From NCBI GenBank assembly GCA_963815655.1, contig CAWFHK010000001.1:1116001-1180000 (forward strand): a stretch of 64,000 nucleotides of DNA, given 5' to 3'. Both the position numbers and the translations under genes were made by a program. Shown one piece after another: positions 33,215 to 44,161 of the stretch (positions within the stretch are counted from its first letter, which is position 1; each line of letters opens with the position of its first letter). The notes below the pieces were generated by a model that had not been told where the DNA came from, searched no databases, and saw only the letters and a program-made list of their open reading frames with translations. The stretch is from JAWOLE01 sp963815655 (GTDB lineage Bacteria > Acidobacteriota > Thermoanaerobaculia > UBA5066 > Gp7-AA6).

Positions 33215-35209
33215 TTGCCCAATACTCTAAAGGTCCTCCTCGTCGGGAAGGCGCGGGATCCGATGGATCCGCGCATCTTCCATCACGTCACGCTCGTGGC
33301 CTTTCTCGCCTGGGTCGGCCTCGGCGCCGACGGCCTCTCCTCTTCGGCCTACGGCCCCGAGGCGGCGTTCAAGGCTCTCGGCGAGCACGCGTACCTCGCC
33401 GTCATCCTCGCCGTGATGATGGCTGGCACGGTCATGCTCATCTCGCTCGCCTACAGCAAGATGATCGAGCTCTTCCCGGGGGGAGGTGGCGGCTACCTCG
33501 TCGCGACCAAGCTGCTCGGTTCGGGTTTCGGAGTCGTTTCCGGATGCGCCCTGATCGTCGACTACATCCTGACGATCTCCATCTCCGTAGCGTCCGGGGT
33601 GGACCAGATCTTCAGCGTCCTCCCGGAGGACTGGCATGGCTACCGCTTCGTGATCAAGGGCGTCGTGCTCGCGGTCCTGATCGTGCTCAATCTGAGAGGG
33701 ATCAAGGAGAGCGTCACCGTCCTCGTGCCGATCTTCCTCACGTTCGTGGCCACGCATTTCCTGATGATCGTCGCCGCGATCCTGGGGCATCTCTCCGAGC
33801 TTCCCGTCGTCTTCTCGAGCGCCGTCCGGGACGCGGACACCACGGTTTCCACTCTCGGATTCCTGCCGGCGGCGTTCATCATCCTGCGAGCCTATTCCCT
33901 GGGCGGCGGGACCTTTACCGGCATCGAGGCCGTCTCCAACTCCGTTCCGATCATCCGGGAGCCTCGAGTGGCCAATGCCAAGCGGACCATGCTCTACATG
34001 GCCATCTCCCTCGCCTTCACGGCCTCGGGAATCATCCTGGGATACCTCGTGACGGGAGCGCGGCCCCATCCCACCAAGGTCATGAACGCCATCCTCGCGG
34101 AAAGGGCGTTCGGAAGCTGGGCCATCGGCGGATTCAACCTCGGCGGCGCCCTCGTCATCCTCACTCTCGTGGCGGCGGGATGTCTGCTCTTCGTCGCGGC
34201 GCAGACCGGTTTCCTGGGCGGCCCGCGGATCCTGGCCAACATGGCCACCGATTCCTGGGTCCCCCGCCGCTTCGCGCAGCTCTCCGACCGCCTGGTGACG
34301 AGCAACGGAGTCTGGCTGATGGGTTTCGCCGCCTTCGCGACCCTCGCCTACACGCGAGGCTCGGTGGACCGGCTCGTCGTCATGTACGCCATCAACGTCT
34401 TCGTGACATTCAGCCTCACGATGCTCGGAATGTCGCGGCACTGGATCCAGGTCCGCCGGCAGGGCCCTCAGTGGAAGGGGAACCTCCTGTTGCATGGAAC
34501 CGGGCTGCTCGTGTGCGTCTCGATCCTCATCATCACGATCTACGAGAAATTCGAGGAGGGCGCCTGGCTCACTCTCCTCGTCACTTCCTTCCTCGTCGTC
34601 TCCGCCCTCCTCGTGCGCCGCCACTACCAGCGCGTGCGGGAGCAGCTGCGCCGGCTGGACGAGACGCTCCTGAACATCCCCCTCCGTCCGCACCCCGAGC
34701 CGCAGACCGCGATCCCCCGCGAGGAGCCGGTCGCCGTGATGCTCGTCAACGGATTCTCGGGACTGGGAGTGCACACGGTGCTCTCGGTGCAGAACCTCTT
34801 TCCGCACCAGTACAAGAACTACCTGTTCCTGCAGGTTGGCGTCATCGACTCCTCGCACTTCAAAGGAGCGGGCGAGATCGAGGAGTTGAAGAAGCAGACG
34901 ATCGAGGACCTGCAGAAGTACGTCGCGTTCGCCCACCGCCTCGGCTTCCGCGCCGAGGACCGCTACGCCGTCGGGACCGAGGCCGTCGAGCAGGTCGTCG
35001 CGCTCTGCGAAAAGGTCCGCCAGGAATTCCCGCGATCGATCTTCTACCTCGGCCAGCTCGTCTTCGAGAACGACCGCTTCTACTACCGCATCCTGCACAA
35101 CGAGACCGCGTTCGCGATCCAGCGGCGCCTGCAATTCGCCGGCCTTCAGGCGATCGTACTGCCGATCCGGGTCCTGGAGCCGAAGCAGAAGTTGAAGCGC
35201 GCCGGCTGA
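33215..35209 (+). CDS. APC-superfamily transporter, KimA-like potassium importer
   Basis: 664 residues. About 12 membrane segments (residues 25-470) beginning with the conserved GLGADGLSSSAYGPEAAF, and a C-terminal cytosolic domain (about 490-660). This matches the KimA/YdaO group of APC proteins, of which B. subtilis KimA is a high-affinity K+/H+ symporter. Lying beside the kdp locus supports potassium as substrate; amino acid transport cannot be excluded. Start taken at TTG 33215, which fits the promoter; an in-frame ATG 15 codons later (MDPRIFHH) is an alternative. Convergent with kdpD. Confidence 0.85.
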   Translation: MPNTLKVLLVGKARDPMDPRIFHHVTLVAFLAWVGLGADGLSSSAYGPEAAFKALGEHAYLAVILAVMMAGTVMLISLAYSKMIELFPGGGGGYLVATKLLGSGFGVVSGCALIVDYILTISISVASGVDQIFSVLPEDWHGYRFVIKGVVLAVLIVLNLRGIKESVTVLVPIFLTFVATHFLMIVAAILGHLSELPVVFSSAVRDADTTVSTLGFLPAAFIILRAYSLGGGTFTGIEAVSNSVPIIREPRVANAKRTMLYMAISLAFTASGIILGYLVTGARPHPTKVMNAILAERAFGSWAIGGFNLGGALVILTLVAAGCLLFVAAQTGFLGGPRILANMATDSWVPRRFAQLSDRLVTSNGVWLMGFAAFATLAYTRGSVDRLVVMYAINVFVTFSLTMLGMSRHWIQVRRQGPQWKGNLLLHGTGLLVCVSILIITIYEKFEEGAWLTLLVTSFLVVSALLVRRHYQRVREQLRRLDETLLNIPLRPHPEPQTAIPREEPVAVMLVNGFSGLGVHTVLSVQNLFPHQYKNYLFLQVGVIDSSHFKGAGEIEELKKQTIEDLQKYVAFAHRLGFRAEDRYAVGTEAVEQVVALCEKVRQEFPRSIFYLGQLVFENDRFYYRILHNETAFAIQRRLQFAGLQAIVLPIRVLEPKQKLKRAG

Positions 35210-35231
35210 CCGGCAACCAGGCGTCCTGATT

Positions 35232-35249
35232 TCCGCCGGGCCCGGCGGA
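35232..35249. terminator. perfect palindrome between convergent genes
   Basis: TCCGCCGGG / CCCGGCGGA, a perfect 18-bp palindrome between the transporter stop (35209) and the kdpD-N stop (35262). It may end transcription from both sides; no T-run. Confidence 0.4.
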
Positions 35250-35261
35250 GCGAGCGGGCGC

Positions 35262-36401
35262 TCAGACGGTCGTCTCGACCTCGTACACGTCCACGCCCGT
35301 GCCGAGCCTCGCGAAGACCTCGATCGGGCTCTTCCGGACGAGGCGGCGGGCCTTCGAGAGCCGGCTCTTGCCGAAGATCGCGAGCGTGACGCCCTGCTCG
35401 CGGGCGAAGCGGAGAAGCTCGCCGGCGATGTCCTCGCTCGCGAGCCAGACGACCTTCGCGCCGAGCTCCATCGCGAGGGTGACGTTCTCGGAGAGAAGCC
35501 GGTGGTCGCGGGAGGAGATCCTCTCCGGGCTCTCCTTCCGGGTACGCACGTACACGGCAAACCAGTTCGTGTTGAGCCGCCCCGCGATCGCCGAGGCTCG
35601 CCGCAGCAGCAGCCGGGTCGTCTCCGGGTTCGACGACATGGCGACCATGACTTTGGCCCCCACCGGCTCGGCCGCGGTGGACCTGTCTGCGCCGCGGCGC
35701 TCCGCCTCGAGGCGGTCGGCGATCTGCCGCATCGCCAGCTCCCGCAGCGAGGCGAGGTTCTCCTCCTTGAAGAAGTTCTCGAGCGCGGCCGGAACGCGGT
35801 CGGCCGGGTAGATCTTTCCGGCGCGCAGGCGCGCCCGCAGCTCGTCGGAGGGGAGGTCCACGTTGACGATCGCGTCCGCCTGCCGCAGCAGCCGGTCGGG
35901 AACACGCTCGCGCACGTCCACGCCCGTGACGCGCGAGACGATCTCCTGCACCGACTCAAAGTGCTGGATGTTCACGGTCGTCATGACCGAGATGCCCGCC
36001 TCCAGGATGTCCTCGACATCCTGGTACCGCTTCTCGTTCTCGACCCCCGGGACATTCGTGTGCGCCAGCTCGTCCACCAGGACGATCTCCGGCTTCCTCT
36101 TCAGGATCGCCGGGAGATCCATCTCCTCGAGCTCCCGGTCCTTGTAGACGACCCGCCGGCGAGGGAGGACCTCGAGACCCTCCGTCTTCGCCGCGGTCTC
36201 GGCCCGCCCGTGCGTCTCGATGACGCCCGCGACGATGTCGGCCCTCTGGGCCTTCAGCGCGTGGGCGTCCTCCAGCATCTGGTAGGTCTTCCCGACCCCG
36301 GCGGCATGGCCGATGTAGATCTTGAGCTTCCCGCGGCGGGATTTCTCGATCAGCCGCAGGAAGACATCGGGCGAGGTTCGGCGAGGCCCTTCCTGCGGCA
36401 C
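35262..36401 (-). CDS. kdpD: KdpD N-terminal sensor half (KdpD domain + USP), separate gene
   Basis: 379 residues. KdpD domain with Walker A GHAAGVGKTYQM (31-42), DLPAILKRKPEIVLVDELAH (Walker B), TVNIQHFES, then a universal-stress-protein domain (about 250-370). The membrane helices and histidine kinase core of normal KdpD (about 900 aa) are missing here; they are encoded at 42679-44121. Short KdpD forms are known from Anabaena and Deinococcus. In E. coli this cytoplasmic part binds ATP and senses K+ and c-di-AMP. Last gene of the kdp operon. Confidence 0.92.
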   Translation of the reverse strand: MPQEGPRRTSPDVFLRLIEKSRRGKLKIYIGHAAGVGKTYQMLEDAHALKAQRADIVAGVIETHGRAETAAKTEGLEVLPRRRVVYKDRELEEMDLPAILKRKPEIVLVDELAHTNVPGVENEKRYQDVEDILEAGISVMTTVNIQHFESVQEIVSRVTGVDVRERVPDRLLRQADAIVNVDLPSDELRARLRAGKIYPADRVPAALENFFKEENLASLRELAMRQIADRLEAERRGADRSTAAEPVGAKVMVAMSSNPETTRLLLRRASAIAGRLNTNWFAVYVRTRKESPERISSRDHRLLSENVTLAMELGAKVVWLASEDIAGELLRFAREQGVTLAIFGKSRLSKARRLVRKSPIEVFARLGTGVDVYEVETTV

Positions 36402-36410
36402 AGGGAGATC

Positions 36411-36989
36411 CTACGGGTGAACCGGTCCGCCGTCGAGGTCCAGGTTGGTCAGGAGCACGTTGACGCGCGGCTCCCCCAGAAAACCGAGGGTCCGCGGCTC
36501 TGTGTGCCGCCGGATGACCGCGAGCACCTGCTCCTCCGTCATGCCGCGCGCCCGGGCGATCCGGGCCGCCTGCCACTGCGCGGCGTCGGGAGAGAGGTGG
36601 GGATCGAGGCCGGAGGCGGAGGAGGTCACGAGGTCGGCCGGGACCGGGCGCGGATCGCCGGGCCGGCCCCTGCGCGCCTCCTCGACCGCCGAACGGATGG
36701 ACGTCGCGAGGTCGGCGTCCGTCGCGCCCTTGTTTGTCCCGCCCGAGGCCGTCGCGTCGTAGCCCTCCTTCCCAGCCGCGGAGGGGCGCGGGTGGAGGTA
36801 TTTCGCTCCCCGGAAATTCTGTCCGATCAGCTCCGAGCCGACGACGCGGCCCCCGCTCTCGACGAAGGATCCGTCGGCGCGCTGGCGCCAGAAGGCCCTC
36901 GCCAGGAGCGTGACCACGCCGGGATAGACGCCCCCGAGAAGGACGGTCAGGACGACGACGTAGAGGGTCGAGCGCAGGACGAGCTTCAT
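36411..36989 (-). CDS. kdpC: potassium-transporting ATPase subunit KdpC
   Basis: 192 residues, single N-terminal membrane helix (about 5-28) and periplasmic domain with the conserved GSELIGQNF, SASGLDPHLSP and LGFLGEPRVNVLLTNLDLD. Stabilises the KdpFABC complex. Start taken at ATG 36989 because GAGGTG lies 3-4 nt before it; a GTG two codons earlier is also in frame. Confidence 0.95.
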   Translation of the reverse strand: MKLVLRSTLYVVVLTVLLGGVYPGVVTLLARAFWRQRADGSFVESGGRVVGSELIGQNFRGAKYLHPRPSAAGKEGYDATASGGTNKGATDADLATSIRSAVEEARRGRPGDPRPVPADLVTSSASGLDPHLSPDAAQWQAARIARARGMTEEQVLAVIRRHTEPRTLGFLGEPRVNVLLTNLDLDGGPVHP

Positions 36990-36996
36990 GGTCACC

Positions 36997-39030
<2,034 letters not shown>

Positions 39031-39034
39031 CTCC

Positions 39035-40762
39035 TCAGAAGAGCGTCCCGGCCTTCATCAGCAAGTGCTCGACGACAGGCCCGAGCGAGAAGGCGGGGAA
39101 GAACGTCAATGCGCCGACGATCCCGATGACGCCGATCAGCAGGATCGTGAAGATCGGCCCGGTCACGGGAAACGTCCCCGCCGAGACCGGCACCTTTTTC
39201 TTCGCCGCGAGGGAGCCCGCGATCCCCAGGATCGGGATCAGCATGAAGAATCGCCCGAAGAACATGTCGAAGCCGAGAGTCACGTTGTAGAAGAGCGTGT
39301 TGGCGTTCAAACCCGCGAACGCCGACCCGTTGTTCCCCGCTCCGGACTCGAAGGCGTACAGGATCTCGGAAAATCCGTGAGGCCCCTTGTTGTTCAGCGA
39401 CGAAAGCCCCGCCGGCAGGACCGACGCCGCCGCCGAGAACCCGAGGATGCAGAGCGTCAGGATGAGAACCGACAGCATCGCGAGCTTGACGTCGTGCGAC
39501 TCGATCTTCTTCCCGAGGTACTCGGGAGTCCGGCCGACCATCAGGCCGGCGATGAAGACCGTCAGGACGATGAAGACGAACATTCCGTAGAGCCCGGCCC
39601 CGACTCCGCCGAAGATCACCTCTCCCGTCGCGATGTTGGCGAGCGGCACGAGGCCGCCGAGCGGCGTGAAGGAATCGTGCCAAGAGTTGACCGCGCCGCA
39701 CGAGGCGTCGGTCGTGATCGCGGCGAAGAGGGCGGAGTCCCCGATTCCGAACCGGACCTCCTTGCCTTCCATGTTGCCGCCGGTCCCGCCGGCCGTCGGC
39801 TCCGCGGCCACCCCGGCCCTCTGATGAATCGGGTTGCCCTGCTGCTCGAAGACGGTCGCGGCGACCGCCCCGCCCAGGAACATCAGAGCCATCGCGGCGA
39901 AGACGGCCCACCCGTGGCGGACCGACCCGGTCATCCGGCCGAGCGTGTTCGTCAGCCCGGCGCCGAGCGCGAAGATCAGGACGATCTCCAGGAAATTCGA
40001 GCCCGGCGTCGGGTTCTCATAGGGGTGCGAAGAATTCGCGTTGAAGAAGCCTCCGCCGTTGGTACCGAGCTCCTTGATCGCCTCCTGCGAGGCGACCGGC
40101 CCCTGCGGGATCCTCTGCTCCCGCCCCTCGACGGTCTGGACGACGACGTCCGCCCTGAAATTCTGGACGACGCCGCGCGAGACGAGGAAGAGCGCGGCGG
40201 CGAAGGAGACCGGGAGGAGGATCCAGAGGACCGCCCGCGTGCAGTCGAACCAGAAGTTTCCGATTCCGCTCGCCTTCTCCCGCGCGACTCCGCGGATCAC
40301 CGCGACCGCGATTGCGATCCCGGTCGCCGCCGAGAGAAAGTTGTGGAGGGCGAGGCCGAACATCTGGGTGAAGTGGGACATCGTCGTCTCGCCCGAGTAT
40401 CCCTGCCAGTTCGTGTTCGTCGTGAAGGACATGGCCGTGTTCCAGGCAGAGTCCGCGGAGACCGGCCCGAAGTGGTTCGGGTTCAACGGCAGCAGGTGCT
40501 GGAGGCGCTGGAGCAGGTAGAGGATGACGAGGGAGGCGCCGTTGACGACGAGCATCACGGTGGTCCACTCGACCCATCCCTGGTCCCTGCGCGCGTCCAC
40601 GCCGCAGACCCTGTAGATCAGCCGCTCCACCGGCTCGAGGAGCGGGTCGAGGAAGGTCTTCTCTCCCGCGAAGACCCTCTTCATGTACAGGCCGAGGACC
40701 GGCGTCAGGGCGACGATCACGCCCATGTACAGGAGGAGCTTGAAGATGCCGATGCCGGTCAC
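39035..40762 (-). CDS. kdpA: potassium-transporting ATPase subunit KdpA
   Basis: 575 residues, ten membrane helices, K+-binding channel-like subunit. Selectivity-filter-like loops include TNTNWQGYSGETTMS and GTNGGGFFNANSSHPYENP, and AGNNGSAFAGLN near residue 475. GTG start at 40762 with GGAGGT inside the end of kdpF. Confidence 0.97.
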   Translation of the reverse strand: MTGIGIFKLLLYMGVIVALTPVLGLYMKRVFAGEKTFLDPLLEPVERLIYRVCGVDARRDQGWVEWTTVMLVVNGASLVILYLLQRLQHLLPLNPNHFGPVSADSAWNTAMSFTTNTNWQGYSGETTMSHFTQMFGLALHNFLSAATGIAIAVAVIRGVAREKASGIGNFWFDCTRAVLWILLPVSFAAALFLVSRGVVQNFRADVVVQTVEGREQRIPQGPVASQEAIKELGTNGGGFFNANSSHPYENPTPGSNFLEIVLIFALGAGLTNTLGRMTGSVRHGWAVFAAMALMFLGGAVAATVFEQQGNPIHQRAGVAAEPTAGGTGGNMEGKEVRFGIGDSALFAAITTDASCGAVNSWHDSFTPLGGLVPLANIATGEVIFGGVGAGLYGMFVFIVLTVFIAGLMVGRTPEYLGKKIESHDVKLAMLSVLILTLCILGFSAAASVLPAGLSSLNNKGPHGFSEILYAFESGAGNNGSAFAGLNANTLFYNVTLGFDMFFGRFFMLIPILGIAGSLAAKKKVPVSAGTFPVTGPIFTILLIGVIGIVGALTFFPAFSLGPVVEHLLMKAGTLF

Positions 40763-40766
40763 GACT

Positions 40767-40856
40767 TCAGACCTCCTCCGCCTTCAGCATGGCGCGCAGC
40801 AGGTAATAGAGGAGTCCGAGCGTCACGACGAGGCCCAGGACGTCTTCCCATCCCAT
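40767..40856 (-). CDS. kdpF: potassium-transporting ATPase small subunit KdpF
   Basis: 29 residues: MGWEDVLGLVVTLGLLYYLL followed by RAMLKAEEV, one membrane helix and a short basic/acidic tail, as in KdpF that stabilises KdpABC. Lies 4 bp before kdpA. Too short for automatic gene calls. Confidence 0.85.
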   Translation of the reverse strand: MGWEDVLGLVVTLGLLYYLLRAMLKAEEV

Positions 40857-40874
40857 GATTTCCTCCCTCCCCGT

Positions 40875-40958
40875 TCAGACCCGGTCCGACCACTTCGTGT
40901 AGCGGATCGCGGCGTAGAAGAGAACCAGAGACAGCAGGAGGAAGACGACATCCTTCAT
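40875..40958 (-). CDS. 27-residue membrane peptide in kdp operon
   Basis: Sequence starts MKDVVFLLLSLVLFYAAIRY and ends TKWSDRV: one membrane helix with a charged C-terminus. It is not KdpF, which follows 18 bp downstream. A second small peptide of this kind occurs in some kdp operons from memory (helix followed by (C/S)DR). Probably a further accessory of the Kdp complex; function inferred from position only. GGAG lies 9-12 nt before the ATG. Confidence 0.65.
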   Translation of the reverse strand: MKDVVFLLLSLVLFYAAIRYTKWSDRV

Positions 40959-40968
40959 GGCAGTCTCC

Positions 40969-41874
40969 TCAGAAGGCGAAGCCGAGCTCGATCAGGAGGG
41001 CATTCCCCTTCGAGTCGCCGTTCTTGAAGGAATAGCCCGCGTAGACCGTCCAGGGGCCGAGGGCGGACACGATCCCCGGCGTGAGGTAGCCGATTCCGTT
41101 TCTGCCGGTAAACCAGTCCGCGCAGACACTCAGATGGTCGTTCACCTTCTGCTCGAGGGCAAACAGCCCGCCGCGGGCGCCCCTGGCCGCGGCATAGCCC
41201 GCAGTCGCGAGCCAGCCCCCGGCCGTCACGCGCGTGTTGGTGCGGAGGGCGTAGGACGCGAGGGCGTAGAACTGCCCCGCCGGATCCCCGTCTTCGGTAC
41301 CAGGCAGGAAGAAGAGACCCTGCGCTCCTGTCGTCAAGGCGAAGCTCCCGACCTTGACCGGCTGCCACTTGAGTGCGGCCGTCGCGGTCGGGGTCGACCG
41401 GCCCCGGGTCGAGAATCCGCCGACATTGACTCCTCCCTCGACGCGGGCTCCGAACCCCCAGACGCCCCGAACGGTAAACACCGCGAAACGCGGGTCCCGA
41501 GGACGCCAGAGGCTGTCCTCCTCGAGATACGTCTTGCCCTTCTCCAGCACGTCGGCGGAGGGAACGTTGAAGATCGTCTGCTGCGCCAGCGCGCCCGCGG
41601 CGACGAGGGTGAGGAGAAAAGCCGCCGCCGCGAGGCGGGGCCGCTCGGCGCCCTCCGGCTCGGGATTCTCCGGACGATCGAACACGATCTCGTCGACCCG
41701 CAGGAACGCGAGTGCATGGCGGACGCCGAAGACGAAGGCCAGGAAACCCGCGATGACGAAACCCGCTTCCCAGGGGGGCCCGGCGCGGGCGCCGAGAAGG
41801 AGGGCCGCGAACAGGGCCGACGCCCCGGAGAGGACCCACCGGAGCGGGCGGGGCCGACGAACCGGCTTCAACAT
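40969..41874 (-). CDS. outer-membrane-type beta-barrel protein with N-terminal membrane helices
   Basis: 301 residues. Residues 1-65 hold two hydrophobic helices; then an acidic/basic linker and a second hydrophobic run LAAAAFLLTLVAAGALAQQ (about 85-105) that looks like an ordinary signal peptide. After it come alternating beta-strand sequences (GVWGFGARVEGGVNVGGFST, LKWQPVKVGSFALTTGAQ) ending in LLIELGFAF, with the C-terminal Phe typical of outer membrane barrels. First gene of the kdp operon. Start ATG 41874; a GTG at 41892 is also in frame. The combined layout is unusual; the mature barrel may be cleaved at residue 105. Confidence 0.65.
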   Translation of the reverse strand: MLKPVRRPRPLRWVLSGASALFAALLLGARAGPPWEAGFVIAGFLAFVFGVRHALAFLRVDEIVFDRPENPEPEGAERPRLAAAAFLLTLVAAGALAQQTIFNVPSADVLEKGKTYLEEDSLWRPRDPRFAVFTVRGVWGFGARVEGGVNVGGFSTRGRSTPTATAALKWQPVKVGSFALTTGAQGLFFLPGTEDGDPAGQFYALASYALRTNTRVTAGGWLATAGYAAARGARGGLFALEQKVNDHLSVCADWFTGRNGIGYLTPGIVSALGPWTVYAGYSFKNGDSKGNALLIELGFAF

Positions 41875-41899
41875 GGCGCGAGGATCGCCCACGCCCCCG

Positions 41900-41938
41900 A
41901 AAGAAGTCCGTAACGGGACCGAAAGAATCTCTAAAGAA
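41900..41938 (-). promoter_or_regulatory. likely KdpE operator: TTCTTT direct repeats
   Basis: On the + strand AAAGAA occurs at 41900, 41922 and 41933 (TTCTTT on the transcribed strand), i.e. 22 and 11 bp apart; the 41911 position holds a degenerate TAACGG. Direct half-sites at 11-bp multiples are the usual binding pattern of OmpR/PhoB-class regulators. It lies in the gap between kdpE and the kdp operon's first gene. Confidence 0.5.
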
Positions 41939-41995
41939 GCGCGGGCTCTCCGGTTCGGCCTCGAGAAAGACGACGGAAGAGAGCCGGCCGGCGCC

Positions 41996-42682
41996 TCATT
42001 CCTCCGGCGCGAAGCGGTAGCCGACCCACGGCTCGGTGCGGACGAAGCGGGGACGGTTTGGGTCGTCCTCGAGCTTGCGCCGCAGGCTCCCCATGTGGAC
42101 CCGGAGGGTGTCGTTGGTCACGCCGGCCGTCGTGCCCCAGACCGCGGCGAGGAGCTGGCGGTGCGTCCAGACGGCCCCCGGCTTGGTCAGGAGCGTCGTC
42201 AGCAGCGCGTATTCGGTCGGCGTCAGGTGGAGAGGATGTCCCGCCTTCCGAACGGTTCGCGCCTCCAGATCCACCTCGACGTCCCCGAATCGGGAAACGG
42301 GCGGCGGCGCGCCGGCGCGCCCTTCGCCGCGGCGGAGCAGGGCGCGCGCCCGCGCGACCAGCTCCGCGACGCCGAAGGGCTTGGTCACGTAGTCGTCCGC
42401 GCCCTCGTCCAGGAGCCGGACTTTTTCCCGTTCCTCCTGGCGAACGGTCAGCACGAGAATCGGGATCTTCGAGATTTCCCGGATGCGGCGGACGAGCGCC
42501 CGGCCGTCCAGGCGCGGCATGTTCAGGTCGGTGACGACGAGGGCGAAATCCTTCTCCTCCAGGATGTCGAGCGCCTCCTCCCCGTCCACGGCCGTCTCGA
42601 CCTCGTGCCCCGCGCGCTCGAGAGCGTCCCTGGCGACCTTGCGGATGCCGGCTTCGTCGTCCACGACGAGGATGCGGCTCAT
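41996..42682 (-). CDS. kdpE: response regulator KdpE
   Basis: 228 residues. Receiver domain with acidic pair DD (9-10), phosphoacceptor D51 (VVTDLNMP) and Lys in YVTKPFG near 105; OmpR-type winged-helix domain (about 130-226) with LTPTEYALLTTLLTKPG and RKLEDDPNRPRFVRTEPWVGYRF. Start overlaps the stop of the sensor kinase (ATGA). Would activate the kdp operon under K+ limitation, probably at 41900-41938. Confidence 0.95.
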   Translation of the reverse strand: MSRILVVDDEAGIRKVARDALERAGHEVETAVDGEEALDILEEKDFALVVTDLNMPRLDGRALVRRIREISKIPILVLTVRQEEREKVRLLDEGADDYVTKPFGVAELVARARALLRRGEGRAGAPPPVSRFGDVEVDLEARTVRKAGHPLHLTPTEYALLTTLLTKPGAVWTHRQLLAAVWGTTAGVTNDTLRVHMGSLRRKLEDDPNRPRFVRTEPWVGYRFAPEE

Positions 42683-44121
42683 CGCGCCGCCGCGGGGAGC
42701 TCGATCTCGAAGAGCGTGCCCCCCTTCTCGTCTCCCGCCAGGCGCACCCGGCCGCCGTTCATCTCGACCAGGCTGCGGGCGATGGCGAGCCCCAGGCCTG
42801 TCCCGGGCACTCCGGAAGCCGACGGGAGCCGCACGAACCGTTCGAGCACCTTCTCCCGCTCCGCGGGCGGGATTCCGGACCCGCGGTCGGCGACGCGCAG
42901 GAAGACGGACGGCTCCTCGGCCGCCGCGGAGACCCGGATCTCGCTGCCGGCGGGAGAGTAGCGGGCAGCGTTCTCGAGGCCCTGGCCGAGCGCCTCGGTC
43001 AGCTGTCCCGGATCCACCTCGACGCGGATCTCCGCGCGAGGCAGGTCGACGAAGAGCGAGTGGCCCGCGAGCGCGTCGCCGAACCGGGCGACGGCGGCCT
43101 CGACGATCTCGGCGCAGGTCACGAGCTCGCGCCTCGGCCTGGCGAGGCCCGAGTCGAGCCGGACGACGTCCATGAGCTGCTCGATTCGGCGCGTCAGCAG
43201 CGCGACCTGCTCGAGAGCGAGCTTCGCGCTCTCCGAATCCCCGGCCTGCGCGGACCAGTTCTCGATCGCCCCCCGCGCGGTCGCGACGGGCGTCTTCAGG
43301 TCATGCGCGAGCGAGGCGAGCAGCGTGGACTTCATCTGGTCGCTCGTCTTGGTTTCCTCCGCCTCGCGCGCCAGACGCAGGAAGCGCTCCCGCTCGAGGG
43401 CGAGCCCCAACAGGACCGCGCACCCTTCCGCGAGCCCTTCGCTCCCCCGCATCCCGATCGCGACGAGGACGCCCGCCCGCTGGAGACCGACGGGGATCGG
43501 GAGATAGATGTCGATCCCTCCGTGCCGCGAAGGGAACGCGGCCGAGTTGCCCTGGCGGTAAGCGAGCTCCGCGAGGTCCCGCCGGTAGTCGTCCCCGGCC
43601 GTCGTCGCGGCCGCCGCGAGTTTCTGCTCTGAGTCGGCGAGGAGCAGCGTCACCTGCCCGGCGCCGAGGGCCTCGCGCAGCCGGTTGGCCGCAACCCCCA
43701 GGAGCGACTCTCGGTTCGTGTCGGAGAGAAAGGCCTGCGACAGCCGGGTGAGCGCCGCCAGGTCGGCGCGCTCGGCCTCCACCAGGCGGAGGCGGCGCCG
43801 GGCAAGCGCCGAGAGCCGTCCGATGAGCAGGCCCGAGAGCAGGAAGACGGCAAGGGCGATGACGTTGCGGGAATCTTCGACCGTGAACGTATGCAGAGGA
43901 GGGATGAAGAAGAAGTTGAAGCCGAGTGTCGCGAGGACCGCGGCGAGCGCCCCCGGCCCGCTCTCCCAGATCCAGGCGGCGAGGAAGACCGCGAGCAGAA
44001 GGAGGAGGGCGACCGAAGAGTCCGCGAGCCCCGGAAAGGACCGCAGGATGCCGATCGTCGCGAGAACGAGAAGCAGCGCCGCCGGGTAGCCGACACGGCG
44101 CGCGCGGAGGGACTCGAGCAC
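42679..44121 (-). CDS. kdpD: KdpD C-terminal half: DUF4118 membrane domain, GAF-like domain, histidine kinase
   Basis: 480 residues. Four membrane helices of the DUF4118 type (about 12-105, with GFNFFFIPPLHTFTVEDS), a GAF-like domain (about 125-245), HisKA with H273 in SLAHDLKTP, and HATPase with N box GLENAARYSP, DRGSGIP and GTGLGLAIA. This is the exact remainder of KdpD after its N-terminal KdpD-USP part, which is encoded separately at 35262. Pairs with KdpE. Confidence 0.9.
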   Translation of the reverse strand: MLESLRARRVGYPAALLLVLATIGILRSFPGLADSSVALLLLLAVFLAAWIWESGPGALAAVLATLGFNFFFIPPLHTFTVEDSRNVIALAVFLLSGLLIGRLSALARRRLRLVEAERADLAALTRLSQAFLSDTNRESLLGVAANRLREALGAGQVTLLLADSEQKLAAAATTAGDDYRRDLAELAYRQGNSAAFPSRHGGIDIYLPIPVGLQRAGVLVAIGMRGSEGLAEGCAVLLGLALERERFLRLAREAEETKTSDQMKSTLLASLAHDLKTPVATARGAIENWSAQAGDSESAKLALEQVALLTRRIEQLMDVVRLDSGLARPRRELVTCAEIVEAAVARFGDALAGHSLFVDLPRAEIRVEVDPGQLTEALGQGLENAARYSPAGSEIRVSAAAEEPSVFLRVADRGSGIPPAEREKVLERFVRLPSASGVPGTGLGLAIARSLVEMNGGRVRLAGDEKGGTLFEIELPAAAR

Positions 44122-44161
44122 GACAGGATTGTAGTGACATTCCTGAGCGGGTTTCGGTATG

